Below are positions 24,018-27,159 of a DNA stretch of 27,159 nt, piece by piece (the first letter of the stretch is position 1; each line of letters opens with the position of its first letter). The position numbers and the translations under genes are program-made. Under the pieces are notes generated by a model. It did no database searches. It was not told where the DNA came from and saw only the letters and a program-made list of their open reading frames with translations. The DNA is taken from the NCBI GenBank assembly GCA_964532385.1, contig CAZHHW010000039.1:1-27159 (forward strand), read 5' to 3'. Source of the stretch: UBA6921 sp964532385. GTDB lineage: Bacteria > Pseudomonadota > Gammaproteobacteria > SG8-11.

Positions 24018-26486
24018 ATGTCTGAATCTCCTAGCACCAAACCCAAGCCCATCCTGGGGCAGCGGCGTTACAACGTCGTGCTCACGGGTCACGTGCGCAA
24101 GGGATTCGCCATCGAGCAGGTCAGTGTTGAACTGGCGCGCCTGGCCAATATCGGTGTAGCGCAGGCGGCGCAGTTGCTCAGCGGTTCCGCACGCGTGGTC
24201 AAAGCCAACATCGACCAGAACACCGCTACACAATTTCAGAGCCGCTTTGAAGCCGTGGGCGCGCAATGCGCGATTCGCCCGGTGGCGGCCGGCAATTCAC
24301 CGGTCGACGGTTTGGCGGCACCCGCCGATGCCGCAACTCCAGTACTGACCTTACGCACGATCAAAGGCGCTTTTAGCGGAGAAATTCACCCCGCCCCCGT
24401 CACCCCGCAACAGCGTGTGACGGTCGCCGTGGTAGGTGTGCTGATGATTTTGTTGCCGGTCATTTACGCTGCAGGCGCCATCGTGCTGGCGTTCGCCACC
24501 GCCTGGCATGCACTGAATAATTGGGACTGGTTCTTGCCCTGGCCGGAATGGGGTGCAGGGTATTTATTGCTTTACATGGCATTAACCATCGCGGGGGCGG
24601 TGCTCACGTTAAGTCTGCTAAAAGCCTTGCTTGCTCCGGTGGCGCAAACGCAGCGGCCATTGAAACTCAGCCATCAAGACGATCCGTTATTTTTTGCGTT
24701 TGTAGATTTAATTGCGCAGCGCGTGGGTGCCCCGATGCCGCAGGAAATTCATATCAACTGTGATGCCGCCGTCGCCGTCCGCGCGAAACACGGTTTTATC
24801 GGGTTGTCTTCCGGGGAGCTGGTGTTGACAGTCGGACTGCCGCTGATCGGCGGACTGACGGCGCGCCAGCTCGCCGCCGTGCTTGCGCACGAGCTCGGCT
24901 CATTTGCGCTGCGTCCGGGCAGGAATTTTTATTATGCCGTCGCTTATGTCAACACATGGTTTACACGCGCCGTGTATGGACGCGATGCCTGGGACGGCGC
25001 GCTGCATGAATTCACTCATAACTACAACGACTATCGCGCCACCCTGGCATCGCTGGCGCAGGCTGCCATTTGGATGAGCCGCAAATACATGCTGGTATTT
25101 CTCAAGCTCGGTGTGCTGGTGAGCGACCGTCTGGTCCGGCATATGGAATTCAGCGCGGCACGTTATGCCGCGGGGATTGCGGGTGCGAGTGAATTCCACG
25201 CCGCCACACGGCGCAGCAGAGAACTTCATGCCGCCGGCGATGCGGTTGGCAAACGTCTGGCGTACAACTTGGATGAAGGCAAATTGAGCGACAACTTTCC
25301 GAAAATGATGATCGCGCAGTCGCGCAATTTGCCGGAACGTTATCGCGAAGACATCGCGCAGGCGCAGCAACAGGCCGGCGCACAGACCGCTGCGTTGCCC
25401 GCGCACGGAATTTTTACCATCGAGGCGCCCGGTACAGCGCTGCTTGCGCGTTATGAACGCCTGTGCCGGCAGGCCAGCCTGATGCATTACCGCGGCGTGT
25501 TCGGCATTGCCGTCAAACCCGAGCAGCTCGTCAGCAGCGCGGACGCGCCTGCCCAGGGCGAGCAGCGCGAGACAGATTCCGCCGGACTGAAAAATTATTT
25601 GGGCGGTGGGTATTGGGTCGCGCGCTATTTACATATAAAACGCCAGGCCGCGTATGCTGCGCCCGATGCCGAAGAAACTAAACGCAGGCTTGACAATTTA
25701 GTCAGGCAGGCGCGCCAGGGTATGTCCGGTTATGAAACCGCCTTGGCCAAATATCAGGCCGCCTACGAGCAGCGCATCAATGCCTGCGCCGCGCGCCTGC
25801 TTGCGCAGCGCGGCATCGCTTTCGACGCGGCCGCATTCAAGCTGCCGGGGTGCGCACAAAACGACGCCGCCGAAGCGCTTCAGTCCGCCATGCAAATCGC
25901 CGCTGCATTGGAGCCGGAACTGTTGCGCCACGAATCCACGCAGGCCCAGCGTTTGTCGCTGGCGCTGGCCCTGCGCGCCGACACGGAAACGCAAGACGAT
26001 ATCAACCGCTTGCTGCAAGCGCTCGAAGCGGTGGCGGCAGCGCACGAGACGATTATTAATCTGCGCAGCCATTCGGCGGCGCTGGTTTACGCCGCGCGGC
26101 TTCCGGTGGCGGCGGGCGCCGCTCCCGCCTGCGACTGGCGCACATGCGCGCCCGCGTTCCAGCAGGAATACACCCAGTTGTTGACGCTGGCCGCGGCGGC
26201 GCCGTATCCCTTCGAGCGCAAAAACAATGTGCAAACCGCCGCGGATTATTTGCGCGCTTATTGCGGTACGCCGGAACAATTTCTCGAATCCCAGGAGCAG
26301 TTGCTCAAGCGCGCGCAAAATATCTGCAAATGTGTCGAGTTTTTGCATGAACGAGTGATGGCGCGGCTGGCTTACCTCGCCGCCGGGGTGGAAGAAAAAC
26401 TGGGCGTTGAGCCGTTAAAACAGGACAAGCCCGCAGCCGCCCACACCGCCGCGCCTGACTCCGATGATTTCGCCTTGCCTTTTTAG
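24018..26486 (+). CDS. M48-family-like membrane protein with degenerate zinc motif
   Basis: The 822-residue product has three parts. Residues about 17-88 resemble a ribosomal L7/L12 C-terminal-like domain seen at the front of various gammaproteobacterial membrane proteins. Two membrane segments follow (about 133-165 and 180-208). Residues about 215-450 resemble an M48 peptidase: LAAVLAHELGSF, AYVNTWFTRAVYGRDAWD and RHMEFSAARYAAG. In active members the first reads HExGH and the last ExxAD. Here the second His is Ser295 and the Asp is Ala381, while His291, Glu292 and Glu377 remain, so zinc proteolysis is probably lost. A helical C-terminal region (about 555-800) is unassigned. The ribosome-binding site is weak. 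Its stop overlaps the nudJ stop. Confidence 0.8.
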   Translation: MSESPSTKPKPILGQRRYNVVLTGHVRKGFAIEQVSVELARLANIGVAQAAQLLSGSARVVKANIDQNTATQFQSRFEAVGAQCAIRPVAAGNSPVDGLAAPADAATPVLTLRTIKGAFSGEIHPAPVTPQQRVTVAVVGVLMILLPVIYAAGAIVLAFATAWHALNNWDWFLPWPEWGAGYLLLYMALTIAGAVLTLSLLKALLAPVAQTQRPLKLSHQDDPLFFAFVDLIAQRVGAPMPQEIHINCDAAVAVRAKHGFIGLSSGELVLTVGLPLIGGLTARQLAAVLAHELGSFALRPGRNFYYAVAYVNTWFTRAVYGRDAWDGALHEFTHNYNDYRATLASLAQAAIWMSRKYMLVFLKLGVLVSDRLVRHMEFSAARYAAGIAGASEFHAATRRSRELHAAGDAVGKRLAYNLDEGKLSDNFPKMMIAQSRNLPERYREDIAQAQQQAGAQTAALPAHGIFTIEAPGTALLARYERLCRQASLMHYRGVFGIAVKPEQLVSSADAPAQGEQRETDSAGLKNYLGGGYWVARYLHIKRQAAYAAPDAEETKRRLDNLVRQARQGMSGYETALAKYQAAYEQRINACAARLLAQRGIAFDAAAFKLPGCAQNDAAEALQSAMQIAAALEPELLRHESTQAQRLSLALALRADTETQDDINRLLQALEAVAAAHETIINLRSHSAALVYAARLPVAAGAAPACDWRTCAPAFQQEYTQLLTLAAAAPYPFERKNNVQTAADYLRAYCGTPEQFLESQEQLLKRAQNICKCVEFLHERVMARLAYLAAGVEEKLGVEPLKQDKPAAAHTAAPDSDDFALPF

Positions 26487-26932
26487 TCCGGCAGATCGAC
26501 CAGCAGATCCAGCGGAAAGCGGCGCCCGGCCAGATAATCGTTCACGCATTGTAATACCACCGGCGTGCGCAAGTCGGTCACACGCGCAAGCAGCGCGGCA
26601 TGGTTTAACCACATGACGCGTTCAATGCCCTTATCGAGCGGCTGCTGTGCATCGTGATGCAAGGCGCGGCCATGAAAACACACCCGCACATATGACTTAC
26701 CCTCGCGCTCGCTGGTGGATCGGTAGATGCCGACCAAACCCAGGGGTTCGATCGTCCAGCCGGTTTCTTCCAGCGTTTCGCGCACCGCCGCATACATCAG
26801 GGACTCGCCCGCCTCAAGCCGGCCCGCAGGCTGGTTAATAACCAGCCTGGACTTGACTGTTTCTTCCACGAATAAAAATTCGCCCGCGCGTTCCACGACG
26901 CTTGCAACCGAGATGACAGGAGGCGAAGGCAT
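26483..26932 (-). CDS. nudJ: NudJ-like Nudix phosphatase
   Basis: The 149-residue protein carries a complete Nudix box: Gly37, Glu43, Arg51, Glu52, Glu55, Glu56 and Gly58, in GRLEAGES and AAVRETLEETGW. PAGRLEAGESL and the downstream VGIYRSTSEREGKSYVRVCF segment fit NudJ, which in E. coli hydrolyses HMP pyrophosphate and nucleoside di- and triphosphates. In E. coli nudJ lies next to mnmA and hflD, which are close by here on the same strand, strengthening the name. It converges with the M48-like gene; the two stop codons share bases in TTAG. The substrate is not shown by sequence alone. Confidence 0.85.
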   Translation of the reverse strand: MPSPPVISVASVVERAGEFLFVEETVKSRLVINQPAGRLEAGESLMYAAVRETLEETGWTIEPLGLVGIYRSTSEREGKSYVRVCFHGRALHHDAQQPLDKGIERVMWLNHAALLARVTDLRTPVVLQCVNDYLAGRRFPLDLLVDLPD

Positions 26933-27001
26933 GAACTGAACTTTAGCCGAGTGCGGGGAATGGGTCGAGTACGCAAGCTGTCAGGGGAGGTGAGCAGGAT
27001 T

Positions 27002-27159
27002 TTAAAACGAATTGCTCGCCGCGATGAAGGTGGTGAGCGACCACACCTGTAAATCCTGCACGCCGCTCGCCAGCACCTGCGCTTGGCCGTTGCCCAGGCT
27101 GCCATTGATGCCGAGCGACAGCGATGAATTGCGTGTGAAGCGGGTGACGCTGAAACTTC
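27002..27159 (-). CDS. C-terminal fragment of an unidentified protein (partial)
   Basis: An open frame enters from the window edge and ends with TAA at 27002-27004, giving 51 residues. The segment TRFTRNSSLSLGINGSLG alternates polar and non-polar residues as a beta strand would, GVQDLQVWSL follows, and the last residue is Phe. A terminal Phe and strand-like alternation would fit an outer-membrane beta-barrel or another beta-rich surface protein, but I do not recognise the family. It is on the same strand as nudJ, 69 bp upstream of it. Confidence 0.4.
   Translation of the reverse strand, partial: SFSVTRFTRNSSLSLGINGSLGNGQAQVLASGVQDLQVWSLTTFIAASNSF

Noticed and set aside
1..27159. CRISPR arrays, tRNA or rRNA genes, insertion sequences, prophage remains
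   Set aside because: No regularly spaced direct repeats, no cloverleaf or rRNA signature stretches and no transposase, integrase or phage proteins were seen on either strand.

Overview
The window reads as one continuous stretch of a Gammaproteobacterium chromosome. The evidence is an E. coli-type separate-subunit NDH-1 operon, a mnmA-hflD pair with a NudJ-like Nudix gene nearby (the E. coli arrangement; HflD is essentially gammaproteobacterial), and an XrtA/PEP-CTERM regulatory cluster of the kind common in environmental, exopolysaccharide-making proteobacteria. GC is moderately high throughout. I see no tRNA, rRNA, CRISPR array, transposase or integrase. I cannot name the species.

Region 1 (1-10437, + strand) is the distal part of the nuo operon: the last codons of nuoF, then nuoG, H, I, J, K, L, M and N in canonical order, encoding the proton-pumping NADH:quinone oxidoreductase. 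Cluster ligands and the key membrane-arm Glu/Lys residues are in place. Two non-coding oddities lie inside the operon: a short GC-rich hairpin with a T run between nuoF and nuoG, and a highly ordered twin-hairpin repeat between nuoM and nuoN, the latter followed by a nuoN start with no visible Shine-Dalgarno sequence.

Region 2 (10534-22135) is an envelope/exopolysaccharide block. On the minus strand are an ExeA-like, XrtA-associated ATPase with one membrane segment and an NTF2-like C-terminal domain, and a secreted Sel1-repeat plus SPOR-domain protein. A 434-bp divergent intergenic region with promoter- and operator-like elements separates them from a plus-strand cluster: a TIGR03013-type sugar transferase, PrsK histidine kinase, PrsR sigma-54 activator and PrsT TPR lipoprotein. 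prsK-prsR-prsT are joined by ATGA overlaps. The sugar transferase probably starts a polysaccharide on its lipid carrier, PrsK/PrsR regulate PEP-CTERM genes, and PrsT and the ATPase belong to the same envelope system. The exosortase itself and any PEP-CTERM substrate are absent.

Region 3 (22150-27159) holds hflD and mnmA (overlapping, minus strand), a large plus-strand M48-like membrane protein whose zinc motif is broken (HELGS instead of HExxH), a convergent nudJ-like Nudix hydrolase, and the C-terminal fragment of an unidentified protein running off the window edge. In E. coli nudJ, mnmA and hflD are adjacent and co-oriented, so the M48-like gene looks like an insertion into that block.

The strongest leads for new biology are the M48-like apparent pseudoprotease with an L7/L12-like N-terminus, the ATPase-NTF2 fusion paired with a SPOR protein, the twin-hairpin repeat in the nuo operon, and the mutually exclusive pairings in front of prsK.
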